This document shows positions 54,746 through 64,000 of a stretch of DNA of 64,000 nucleotides, piece by piece (positions within the stretch are counted from its first letter, which is position 1; each line of letters begins with the position of its first letter). This DNA is from Bacteroidota bacterium (GTDB lineage Bacteria; Bacteroidota; Bacteroidia; JABDFU01): assembly GCA_013286385.1 (NCBI GenBank), contig JABDFU010000004.1:1-64000 (forward strand), given 5' to 3'. The notes under the pieces are model-generated. The model made no database searches and had not been told where the DNA came from. It saw nothing but the letters and a program-made list of their open reading frames with translations. Both the position numbers and the translations under genes were made by a program.

Positions 54746-55616
54746 GACACCCGAACAGGTATTTGAAATGGGAAAAAGCGAAATGAAGAGGATGCAGGGA
54801 GAAATAAGAACCATTGAAATGAAATTGGGATATAGTAATGATGAAGTTTTTTATAACTATTTACTAAGCGATACGTTTTATTTGAAGAACAAAGAACAGG
54901 TTTTAACCCGGTACGCCGAAATAGATAAAATCGTTAGAAAAAACATTGGCAAACTATTTCCTAAATATACCATACCTGAAATTGGTGTGATGGAGTGGCC
55001 TAATTCTAATGTAAACACACCACCAGGCATGTATCTGGACAAAAAAAGCAATGCTTACGGAAAGGATATTTTTGAGTTTAACTTTTACGGACAAAAACAT
55101 AACAAACGAGCAATGGAATGGCTCTATATGCACGAGGCTATTCCTGGCCATCATTTACAGTTTGAGGCAAGAAAAAACAGCCAGGATAGCTCTTCACTTA
55201 AAAATAATATTTTTTATTTTGGTAATGCGGAAGGCTGGGCTTGTTATGTAGAGGACTTTGGGAAAGAAATTGGACTTTATAAAAATGACTATTCTTATCT
55301 TGGTAAGTGGCAGTGGGATTTGGTCAGATCAGCACGTCTTGTAATGGAGGTAGGCATACATTATTATGGATGGAGTAGAGAAAGAGCCTTACAATACTGG
55401 AAAGACAATATTAAAGGACAGGATGAAATTGCAGGCCGGGAAATAACACGCATAACTAACTGGCCAGGACAAGCATTGTGCTACAAAGTAGGAGCTCTTT
55501 CTATCAAGAAAATTGTTAATCAAAGATTAAAACGTGGCGATTCAATAATTGATGCGCACCGCTTTCTCTTAGATCATAGTGATTTTCCTTTACAGATTTT
55601 ACTGGATAAGAGATAA
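54745..55616 (+). pseudogene. DUF885 family protein, C-terminal fragment
   Basis: LTPEQVFEMG, HEAIPGHHLQFEARKN, NAEGWACYVEDFGKE; about half the length of the paralogue at 7763-9523. Confidence 0.75.
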
Positions 55617-56057
55617 TCTAAAAAATGAATTTCGATCTTAAATTGACCCGACAAAAATGGTAAAAGGCTGTGATCAAATACAACCTATGTCGTTGAAGGT
55701 AAACGAATATAGCCAGTACGACAGAGTGATCGCTCACCTCCTATGTACTAAAAGGGATAGGTGCGAAAAAAAAAGATTAACTTACCTTCTGGTTTCTGAC
55801 GCGGACTTTTTTTCAAGGGTTTCCTTCACCGACAACTTTTCAATATATTACTCCAAAATTTCCTGCTCGGCTTCGCTTAGTTCTGCCCCCAGAACGCCAC
55901 CAGATTTTCTTATGCGTTTTTTCAAATGCCGAATAATGCATCGGTACTTTTTTCTCTCCTAACATTTTGATAAAATACGGCTCGGCGCAGGTACAGTACT
56001 TTGGAAGAAGGGGAATTTCAATAAGGTCTTTTTAATTTTGCTTTATCTTCCACCGAA

Positions 56058-58124
56058 TTATTGAAGAGTTAGCGAATTATTCTCATTCGAACTATGGTCC
56101 TTATTACTCTGGAAAAGCACCGGCTGTATCAGTTTAAACTCAACCCGTCGGTTCACCTCATATTGGTCTTCACTGCATTCGACGTTCTTTACGCAATTAT
56201 TGAGCGGATGTTCATATCCGTAACCTTTGGTTTTAATCCGGAGTCTGCTGACACCCTTGGAGGTAAGATACTTTAAAGACGCTTCTGCCCTCTTTTCAGA
56301 AAGAGCAATATTGTACTCAAAGGTTCCGCGGCAATCGGCATAGCCGCTTATCTCCAGTCTGGGGATAGGATTTAAAAGCATATACTGAGCAACCTGATCA
56401 AGTGTACCAAGAGCATCTGGCCGTATGTCATAGTTGTCAAAGTCAAAATTGATGTTGGAGAATGAAGTTTGATTTGACAGCGGTTCCTGATTTTTTTCAA
56501 CCGGTTGACTATTCTCAGCAGATTGGAACTTTGCTAAAGAATAAGCTCGGTTGATGATAGTATCGTTGATCAGTTTTCCAACACGTAAGGTATCTTCCAG
56601 TTCATAATAACCAGAGGCAGAAACAGTCAAAAGCCAGTTCGAATTTCCAGGCAGTTTAAACTGGGTCAGTCCTTTTGAAAAAACCAACTGACTGTCTGAT
56701 TTTGTTGCGATGTTAACATAGGAAACGGTGCCACTGTCCAGTGGAAGAGACGACTGAAAATCATAAACAGAAACGTTTACCCTTGCGAATTTGATCGTAT
56801 CCTGCTGATTGGGTCTGTATCCAATAGTATAGATACTCGTTGAGACTGATTTATCCATATTGTCCCGGTCCAAATCAAAATGATAAATGTCATCATTCCC
56901 TGTTCCCCCTCCGCGGTTACTGGAGATGTAACCGCTTCTGCCGTTTTTAAGAAAAGCAATGCCAAAATCATCCGTAACAGAATTAAAAGGGTATTTCATC
57001 GGGATTGCTTTGGAGAAGGCTCCGTTTTTTTGAAGTGACACACAGATGTCAAGTCCCCCGAAACCGGCATATCCGTCGGATGAAAAATAAAGATTACCTG
57101 CAGAATCCAAAACAGGATAGATCTCCCGACCTGAAGTATTTACCGCAGGTCCCAGATTAACCGGACTGCTCCAGCCGTCCTTTTCACGATTGCAAACGTA
57201 AATATCCGAGCCGCCAAAGCCACCAGGCATGTCGGAGGAAAAATATAGTTTTGAACCATCGGAACTGATAAAAGGATAAGCAACAGAATAGTTATTACTG
57301 TTCAAAGATAAAGGAGTCATCCCACTCCATTTATACTCACCCATTTTAGCCGAATATATTTTTATCCTGTCTGGTGCCTGGTCTTTCCTCAGACTTTTGG
57401 GAAGGTCATATCGTGTGCGTGAAATGTAAATGCTGTCATAATTTTTTGAAAAAAAAGCGGGGCCGTCATGGAAATGAAGATCGATCATATTTTCTTCCAT
57501 TACCACAGGCATACCAAATTCACCGGACACCGTATCCTTTTTTGCGTAATAAATATCCTGGTAATATCCACCTGTCCACCCGTCAATTATTTTGTCAAAC
57601 ATAGGCTCACGCCGGGTAGACGTAAAAACGATACCATTTTTATAAGGCACTGCACCGAAATCTGAATAGACCGAATTTACTCCTTTCACATCATCCAGCT
57701 TAATGGGCAGATCCCATTTATGATCTTCCGTAACAATGTCGCAGGAATTCAGGTACATTTTTCCAATCGTATCCGACGGCATGAGGCTGTCGTATTTTTT
57801 AAATTCAACTTTTGCCAGATCATACCTATTGTTATTTTTCAACAACAAGCCGTAAGTAAGATAAAACCGGGAGTCCGGGAAAGGACCGAAATTATTCACT
57901 TCAGTATAACTATTCAGAGCCTCTTCATAGTTGTTCATTTTTCGGTAACACTCTCCCAGCTTATAAAACAGCTGCTGACTCGGATGTTTATGAGCCGCTT
58001 TCTTATAAAGTCTGGCTGCTTCAGCAAAATCATCATGATTTGCAAGATTATCCGCCCTCTTTTCCTGTGCAAGGAATGGAATCGAAAATATCGCCAGCAG
58101 AATTGTCAGTCTAATTTTTTTCAC
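56058..58124 (-). CDS. OmpA-family PD40/TPR protein
   Basis: LYFSSDMPGGFGGSDIYVCNR; LYFSSDGYAGFGGLDICVS; LEISGYADCRGTFEYNIALSEKRAEASLKYL. Confidence 0.88.
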   Translation of the reverse strand: MKKIRLTILLAIFSIPFLAQEKRADNLANHDDFAEAARLYKKAAHKHPSQQLFYKLGECYRKMNNYEEALNSYTEVNNFGPFPDSRFYLTYGLLLKNNNRYDLAKVEFKKYDSLMPSDTIGKMYLNSCDIVTEDHKWDLPIKLDDVKGVNSVYSDFGAVPYKNGIVFTSTRREPMFDKIIDGWTGGYYQDIYYAKKDTVSGEFGMPVVMEENMIDLHFHDGPAFFSKNYDSIYISRTRYDLPKSLRKDQAPDRIKIYSAKMGEYKWSGMTPLSLNSNNYSVAYPFISSDGSKLYFSSDMPGGFGGSDIYVCNREKDGWSSPVNLGPAVNTSGREIYPVLDSAGNLYFSSDGYAGFGGLDICVSLQKNGAFSKAIPMKYPFNSVTDDFGIAFLKNGRSGYISSNRGGGTGNDDIYHFDLDRDNMDKSVSTSIYTIGYRPNQQDTIKFARVNVSVYDFQSSLPLDSGTVSYVNIATKSDSQLVFSKGLTQFKLPGNSNWLLTVSASGYYELEDTLRVGKLINDTIINRAYSLAKFQSAENSQPVEKNQEPLSNQTSFSNINFDFDNYDIRPDALGTLDQVAQYMLLNPIPRLEISGYADCRGTFEYNIALSEKRAEASLKYLTSKGVSRLRIKTKGYGYEHPLNNCVKNVECSEDQYEVNRRVEFKLIQPVLFQSNKDHSSNENNSLTLQ

Positions 58125-58139
58125 GTTTCAGGCTTTAGT

Positions 58140-59102
58140 TTAAAAAAATCTTGGATTTACTATGTTTGTTTTAGAAATATTCAGGTCCCAGCCAAGCATA
58201 AGCTCAAATGTTCCGTTATTGTATTGCTGCGTAGCATTCAGATAGCTGTCGTAGGAAGCTCCTATGCGAAACCTGGTTCCTACTTCATATTCAATCATCG
58301 CTATAAATACATTATCCGTACCCTCCATGCCAATCCTTGGAGCGGTTCTCATACCAATGCCTGCAAAATATTTCTGATAAAAAATCAACGAGGCATTGTA
58401 TCCGATATTGACCGGGGCTGCCGGTACATAGGTAATCTGAATGGATGGACGCAGATCAACAATTTCATTCAGCTTAAATACGATTCCTGAGATTAAATAA
58501 TAATGCCGGTAGAACATGGCCGGTTCAGTTATGGCAGCCTCACTCATTAATGTATTATTGTCACCAAACTTAGGCTCCAGTAAATGAGTAGCTGAAGCAC
58601 CTGCATAAAACCGATTTTTATATAAATAGATGCCAAAACTGGCGTCAGGTACTAACGAAGAGGCCACTGTGGTCGGAAAAACCGGATCATTCTTATTTTC
58701 AAGGACAAGCTGATTACCAAAAATTGTCAGATCGTTTAAGGCTCCCTGCAAGCCAAAAGCAAGCTTGTAGCTTCCAACCGGAATGTAATACGAGTAGGTT
58801 GCCTGTACCCCGGTATTTCTCATAGGGCCTTCCTGATCATTATAAATCTGAAGACCTAAACCCACTCTCGAATTCGGTACAGGGCCGTTCATGTTAATTG
58901 ATTGAGTTTCCGGCGAGCCCTGCATACCATACCATTGGGTCCGGTTAATCAGAGTACCTGAAAATGCTTCCCGGCTCCCTGCGTAGGCAGGATTAATTTC
59001 AAGCTGGTTGAAAAAATACTGGGAAAAGCCTGCATCCTGCTGAGCCAGCGAATTCAGAAACAAAAGTCCTCCGGCAAGTAGTGTAAAAGCTTTGGTTTTC
59101 AT
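58140..59102 (-). CDS. PorP/SprF-family outer membrane protein
   Basis: QQDAGFSQYFFNQLEINPAYAGSREAFSGTLINRTQWYGMQGSPETQ. Confidence 0.92.
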   Translation of the reverse strand: MKTKAFTLLAGGLLFLNSLAQQDAGFSQYFFNQLEINPAYAGSREAFSGTLINRTQWYGMQGSPETQSINMNGPVPNSRVGLGLQIYNDQEGPMRNTGVQATYSYYIPVGSYKLAFGLQGALNDLTIFGNQLVLENKNDPVFPTTVASSLVPDASFGIYLYKNRFYAGASATHLLEPKFGDNNTLMSEAAITEPAMFYRHYYLISGIVFKLNEIVDLRPSIQITYVPAAPVNIGYNASLIFYQKYFAGIGMRTAPRIGMEGTDNVFIAMIEYEVGTRFRIGASYDSYLNATQQYNNGTFELMLGWDLNISKTNIVNPRFF

Positions 59103-59112
59103 TTTTACAGTT

Positions 59113-62100
59113 TTATCGTTTAATAAATACCCAACCTTGCTTGGTTTGGCTATCGTAACTGATGGTGTAATAATAGGTGCCGTCCGGCAAATTTTCCCCT
59201 TGCATATTTTGCCCTGACCATACAACAGTTTTGCTGTCATAATTAATTCCAACCCATACCTCATCTCCCCACCTGTTAAGGATCAGTACTTTATTTTCAG
59301 GGTAATCATAAAGCAAAGGAATATCCCAGGTATCATTTATACCGTCGCCATTAGGTGAAATAGCATTATAGAATAGATTGGATGCGGTCGCAGTGATCTG
59401 AATCACGGTCACTCTGACAGAATTTGTTTTTGAACATCCAGTTGAAGTATCCGTCTCAGTTAATGTATAGGTTATCGTAGAATCGGGACTTGCTGTTGGC
59501 TCAGAAACGCTTGCAGAGCTCAAACCCTTGGCAGGCGACCAGCTATAGGTGTTTCCGCGAAGAGCAGCTCCACCGATGGCAACACTTGTGCCCGGATTAA
59601 TGATTTGATCAGGACCTGTATAAGCAAGCGGAGAAGGATTTACAGCAATCGTTACGGTACCTGAATTTGAACAGCCGCCGGTTGAAGTTACTGTCAATGT
59701 ATACGTTGTCGTTGCAGCTGGATCAGCTGTGGGCTGTGAAACCGAAGCAGAACTCAGACCCGTTGAGGGAGACCAGCTATACGTATACCCGGTGACCGGT
59801 GCAGCTCCAATAGAGGTACTTGATCCGTTACAGATGGTAGTTCCGGCTCCCGGATTGGCAACCGGGTAAGGATTGACAGTAACGGTAACCGAATCTGATT
59901 TTCGACAACCGGTAGCTGAAACAGTCTCTGTCAGTACATAAATTGTTGTACTGTCCGGGCTGGCCGTAGGTTCTGAAACCGAAGAGGAACTCAATCCGGA
60001 TGACGGTGACCAGCTGTAGGTATCACCCGATACGGCTGCCGCGCCAATAGAAACAATCGCCCCCTTGCACATCGACTGATTTGCCCCGGTATTGGCAACA
60101 GGAAGCGGATTGACTGTAACTGTAACAGAATTACTTTTTTGACATCCGGTCGCTGAAATGGTCTCCGTTAAAACATATGTTGTAGTGGTGTCCGGACTGG
60201 CTATGGGTTCTGAAACAGAAGCCGAACTCAATCCTGCTGAGGGTGACCAGCTATAGGTATCTCCGAATACTGAGGTCTCGCCAATAGAGACGCCTGATCC
60301 CTGGCAAATGGTCTGATTAGACCCGGCATTAGCTGCAGGAGATGGGTTAACAGCAATGGTAATGGAATCTGATTTTTGACATCCGGTTGCCGAAATCGTT
60401 TCAGTTAACAGGTACGTTGTTGTTGTGTCCGGACTGGCCAATGGCTCAGAAACTGAAGTCGAACTCAGACCCGCTGCAGGTGACCAACTGTAGGTATCGC
60501 CCGACACAGGCGTTGCACCGATAGTAACACCTGATCCCTTGCAAATGGTTTGATTCGGACCGGTATTGGCAGCAGGAAGCGGATTGACCGTAACGGTAAC
60601 AGAATTACTTTTTTGACATCCGGTTGCCAAAATGGTCTCCGTTAAAATATATGTTGTAGTGGTGTCCGGACCGGCTGTGGGCTCTGAAACAGAAGTTGAA
60701 CTCAATCCGGTTGAGGGCGACCAACTATAGGTATCCCCTGATACAGGCGCTGCACCTATGGATACCATTGATCCTTTACAGAGTGCCTGATTCGCCCCTG
60801 TAGTAGCTGCAGGAGATGGATTAACGGTAATGGTAACCGAATCTGATTTTTGACATCCGGTTAGTGAGTTTGTTTCTGTTAAAATATACGTTGTCGTCGT
60901 TGCCGGGCTGGCTGTAGGCTCAGAAACAGAAGTAGAGCTCAAACCCGCCGCAGGCCACCAACTGTAAATTTCATCCGACACCGGCGCTGCTCCAATAGAA
61001 ACACTCGATCCGTTACAAATGATCTGATTAGATCCGGCGTTAACTGCAGGAGCCGAATTGATGTTAACAGTAATGGTAACAGAATCCGTTTTCAGGCATC
61101 CGGTTGCTGAAACTGTTTCGGTTAATGTGTACGTTGTTGTTGTATCAGGGCTGGCAGTAGGCGCTGAAACGGAAGTAGAACTCAAACCAGCCGCGGGCGA
61201 CCAATTGTAGGTATCACCCGATACGGATGCTGCACCAATAGAAACACTTGATCCATTACAAATGGTCTGATTCGGCCCTGTATTAGCTGCAGGAAGCGAA
61301 TTGACCGTAACGATAACAGAATTGCTTTTTTGACATCCGGTCGCCGAAATGGTCTCTGTTAAAGTGTACGTTGTAGTACTTACAGGACTGGCCATGGGCT
61401 CTGAAACAGAAGCAGAGCTCAAACCGGTTGACGGCAACCAGCTGTAGGTGTCACCCGCTACAGGTGCTGTACCAATAGAAACAGCTGATCCATTACAAAT
61501 GGTCTGATCAGATCCGGCATTAGCTGCAGGAGAGGTATTCACAGTTACAGTAACAGAATCTGATTTTTGACATCCGGTTGCCGAAACTGTTTCGGTTAAT
61601 GTGTACGTTGTTGTTGTAATCGGGCTCGCTGTGGGCTCAGAAACAGAAACAGAACTCAAGCCGGCTGACGGCGACCAACTGTAGGTATCACCCGATACAG
61701 GCGCTGCACCGATAGAAGTACCTGACCCCTGGCACAGGGTCTGATTCGGTCCGGTATCAGCGGCAGGAGTCGGATTGACTGTAACAGAAACAGAATTGCT
61801 TTTTTGACATCCGGTCGCCGAAATGGTCTCTGTTAAAGTGTACGTTGTAGTACCTACAGGACTGGCGATGGGCTCTGAAACAGAAGTTGAACTCAAACCG
61901 GTTGACGGTGACCAACTGTAGGTATCGCCTGATGCAGGCGCTGCACCGATAGAAACACCTGATCCTTGACATATCGTCTGATTCGGCCCTGTATCAGCGG
62001 CAGGAAGCGGATTGACCGTAACAATAACAGAATCTGACTTCTGACATCCGGTTGCCGAAATGGTCTCTGTTAAAACATACGTTGTTGTAGTGTCCGGACT

Positions 62101-63363
62101 GGCTAATGGTTCAGAAACAGAAGTCGAGCTCAAACCCGCTGCAGGTGACCAACTGTAGGTATCACCCGATACAGGCGCTGCACCGATGGAAACACCTGAT
62201 CCCTGACACATAGTCTGATTGGCTCCTGCATTAGCTGCAGGTGCCGGATTTACAGTAATAGTAACCGAAGCTGATTTTTGACATCCGGTCAAAGGAAACG
62301 TTGCTGTTACCACGTACGTTGTAGTAGTGGACGGATCTGCCAGGGGTTGTGGAACAGAAGTTGAACTCAATCCGGTTGACGGTGACCAGCTGTAGGTTTC
62401 TCCGGGAACAGGAGAAGTCCCGAGGGTAACAGTTGCTCCGTTGCAAATTGTCTGATCATGCCCGGCATCAGCTATTGGCAAAGGATTCATACTAACCACT
62501 GCGGGAGCCGAATAGCTCGTACATCCGTTGGCATACGTTATACCAACTGAATAGTTACCGATTTCAGCTACCACAATACTTTTACTCGTATCTCCATTGG
62601 ACCAGAGAAATGTTGCACCATTGGAAGAAGTAAGTGTAACAGAGTCTCCCTGGCAAAAACCCAACGTATCTTCGGGTAATATGTGGGCAGCAGGTACCGG
62701 CTTCACTTTAATTGTGAGTGAATCCGTTGCCTGGCAACCGGTTACTAAATTTGTAACCAATAGGGTATACGTTGTTGTATCATCCGGACTGGCTAATGGA
62801 GCTGAAACTGAATAAGAACCCAATCCACGATCCGGAGTCCATGAATACGTATAACCAATAACAGGAGGGGATCCTATCGAAATTGTATCCCCGTAACAAA
62901 CAGTTTGGGGTAGCCCTGGATTGGCTACAGGTGAAGGATTTACGGTAATTAACACAAGAGCCGTATCACACATGGAAGGACTTGCATCATCACAAACCAC
63001 GTATACAATTGTATCCTTACCACTGAAATTTGCAGTTGGAGTGTAATTGATGGAATTCCCATTCAGTGAAGCAATGCCATTTTTGGGTCCTGAATAAATA
63101 CTCGTGGTCATTCCGTCTCCATTAGGATCACTGTCATGTTTTTGCACATTGCATACGACCGTCCCTCCATTTTCACACATAATGATTGTGTCATTTGCAG
63201 CGACCGGGGGCTGATTTGTCAATACACGGAAAGCATGAATCACCCTGTCAGATTCACATTGCCCATTTGTTGCAAATAAAAACAGGAGCGAAATCAGGAT
63301 TACATATTGCACGGGTACCTTCATATCCATTTTATTTTTTATCAAATGTATTCCACAGGTCAA
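59113..63363 (-). CDS. Giant repeat surface protein with T9SS type B sorting domain
   Basis: About 14 repeats of PAANxGxNQTICxGSxVSIGAAPVSGDTYSWSPSxGLSSxSVSEPxASPxxTTTYxLTETxSATGCQKSxSVTVTVN; ISPNGDGINDTWDIP...ILNRWGDEVW C-terminus. Confidence 0.9.
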   Translation of the reverse strand: MTCGIHLIKNKMDMKVPVQYVILISLLFLFATNGQCESDRVIHAFRVLTNQPPVAANDTIIMCENGGTVVCNVQKHDSDPNGDGMTTSIYSGPKNGIASLNGNSINYTPTANFSGKDTIVYVVCDDASPSMCDTALVLITVNPSPVANPGLPQTVCYGDTISIGSPPVIGYTYSWTPDRGLGSYSVSAPLASPDDTTTYTLLVTNLVTGCQATDSLTIKVKPVPAAHILPEDTLGFCQGDSVTLTSSNGATFLWSNGDTSKSIVVAEIGNYSVGITYANGCTSYSAPAVVSMNPLPIADAGHDQTICNGATVTLGTSPVPGETYSWSPSTGLSSTSVPQPLADPSTTTTYVVTATFPLTGCQKSASVTITVNPAPAANAGANQTMCQGSGVSIGAAPVSGDTYSWSPAAGLSSTSVSEPLASPDTTTTYVLTETISATGCQKSDSVIVTVNPLPAADTGPNQTICQGSGVSIGAAPASGDTYSWSPSTGLSSTSVSEPIASPVGTTTYTLTETISATGCQKSNSVSVTVNPTPAADTGPNQTLCQGSGTSIGAAPVSGDTYSWSPSAGLSSVSVSEPTASPITTTTYTLTETVSATGCQKSDSVTVTVNTSPAANAGSDQTICNGSAVSIGTAPVAGDTYSWLPSTGLSSASVSEPMASPVSTTTYTLTETISATGCQKSNSVIVTVNSLPAANTGPNQTICNGSSVSIGAASVSGDTYNWSPAAGLSSTSVSAPTASPDTTTTYTLTETVSATGCLKTDSVTITVNINSAPAVNAGSNQIICNGSSVSIGAAPVSDEIYSWWPAAGLSSTSVSEPTASPATTTTYILTETNSLTGCQKSDSVTITVNPSPAATTGANQALCKGSMVSIGAAPVSGDTYSWSPSTGLSSTSVSEPTAGPDTTTTYILTETILATGCQKSNSVTVTVNPLPAANTGPNQTICKGSGVTIGATPVSGDTYSWSPAAGLSSTSVSEPLASPDTTTTYLLTETISATGCQKSDSITIAVNPSPAANAGSNQTICQGSGVSIGETSVFGDTYSWSPSAGLSSASVSEPIASPDTTTTYVLTETISATGCQKSNSVTVTVNPLPVANTGANQSMCKGAIVSIGAAAVSGDTYSWSPSSGLSSSSVSEPTASPDSTTIYVLTETVSATGCRKSDSVTVTVNPYPVANPGAGTTICNGSSTSIGAAPVTGYTYSWSPSTGLSSASVSQPTADPAATTTYTLTVTSTGGCSNSGTVTIAVNPSPLAYTGPDQIINPGTSVAIGGAALRGNTYSWSPAKGLSSASVSEPTASPDSTITYTLTETDTSTGCSKTNSVRVTVIQITATASNLFYNAISPNGDGINDTWDIPLLYDYPENKVLILNRWGDEVWVGINYDSKTVVWSGQNMQGENLPDGTYYYTISYDSQTKQGWVFIKR
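59640..62930 (-). repeat. Tandem ~255-bp coding repeats
   Basis: Recurring CTGATTTTTGACATCCGGTTGCCGAAA and CCAACTGTAGGTATCACCCGATACAGGCGCTGCACC blocks. Confidence 0.9.
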
Positions 63364-63511
63364 GTCACAAATTTATTTTGTGATACTTGGTATTTAAAAT
63401 AAGATAACTCGCTATTCGGAAAAGACGGTTGAAGTCAGAGATGTCGAAATCTTATACTAGGTATTTTAACCAATCTTTACTTTCCTGACTAAATCTAGCT
63501 TAGCGCATCCA

Positions 63512-64000
63512 ATGTACTTCCAACATTACAAACAAACGGATGAAATGGATTGCGGTCCAACCTGCCTGCGAATGATCGCAAAACATTACGGGCAAAGTTT
63601 CAAACTCCAGGAGTTACGGCAATTGTCAGGCACTACACGTGCAGGAAGCGGCTTGCTGGGAATCAGTGAAGCTGCGGAAAAAATAGGATTCAGGACCATT
63701 GGCGTAAAGCTGAATTTTGAGAGGCTTCTCGTTGACGTTCCTTTACCATGCATAGCACATTGGAACCAAAATCATTTCGTGGTCATCTATAAAATCAAAA
63801 ACAACACGGTATGGATTGCGGATCCGGCCCATGGCTTATTAAAATACAGCAAAGCAGATTTTCTAACCTTTTGGAAAAGTGATGCCAGCGATGGCATTTT
63901 ACTTTTGCTGGAGCCAACTCCCGGATTTAACGGAAATAGGGAAACTGCCGATTCATCTTCCTTACTCCAGAAGGAAAGAGTACAGGGTTTCGCGTTCCTG
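63512..64000 (+). CDS. C39-type peptidase domain, N-terminus of probable peptidase-containing ABC exporter; truncated at window edge
   Basis: MYFQHYKQTDEMDCGPTCLRMIAKHYGQSFKLQELRQLSGTTRAGSGLLGISEAAEKIGFRT...IAHWNQNHFVVIYKIKNNTVWIADPAHGL; Cys/His/Asp in place; absent from ORF track because no stop in window. Confidence 0.88.
   Translation, partial: MYFQHYKQTDEMDCGPTCLRMIAKHYGQSFKLQELRQLSGTTRAGSGLLGISEAAEKIGFRTIGVKLNFERLLVDVPLPCIAHWNQNHFVVIYKIKNNTVWIADPAHGLLKYSKADFLTFWKSDASDGILLLLEPTPGFNGNRETADSSSLLQKERVQGFAFL

Noticed and set aside
55657-55962. 101-aa plus-strand ORF
   Set aside because: Low-complexity, no motif; the opposite strand looks more coding-like
59103-59264. SprF start at 59264 overlapping the adhesin gene
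   Set aside because: Signal peptide begins at MKTKAFTLLAGG (59102); upstream part is out-of-frame adhesin sequence
59640-62930. CRISPR-like periodic array
   Set aside because: Period ~255 bp, in-frame coding repeats with no spacers

Overview
Window from a Bacteroidota chromosome. Support: TAnnTTTG -7 promoter elements, T9SS type A and type B C-terminal sorting domains, PorP/SprF and OmpA/PD40 proteins. Most of the window is ordinary housekeeping: a bioB-[OMP]-bioF-bioD-bioA-yhhQ operon, aroC, hutI/ftcD, trmD, SiaB/SiaC-like genes, an ABC-F ATPase, rluF, a DEAD-box helicase, prolyl oligopeptidase, an ECF sigma factor and tRNA-Asp. Very large T9SS-secreted surface proteins lie at both ends. 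The main anomaly is an accessory region at about 9.7-21.4 kb. It contains a 5'-truncated group II intron remnant and three copies of a ~260-420 bp element. Each copy has a perfectly conserved ~56-nt stable-RNA-like leader (TATTTTTG, a short stem, boxA-like GTTCTTTGAC), followed by GGAGTGCT mini-repeats and a GTGC/GCAC hairpin. Two copies end in broken tRNA-Gly(GCC) copies. The blocks between them carry unrelated cargo: a 5'-truncated DUF1016 nuclease, a T9SS beta-propeller, a GNAT plus tiny basic protein pair with an 18-bp palindrome upstream, and a truncated TauE abutting a possible IS end. A second rearranged region at about 52.9-56 kb holds tRNA-Asp plus a decayed tandem copy of its 3' end and terminator, a possible integrase fragment, and a head-to-head breakpoint truncating both a histidine kinase and a DUF885 peptidase. 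The right edge contains the start of an unlisted C39-peptidase protein, probably a peptide/bacteriocin exporter. All homology calls were made by eye; no searches were run.
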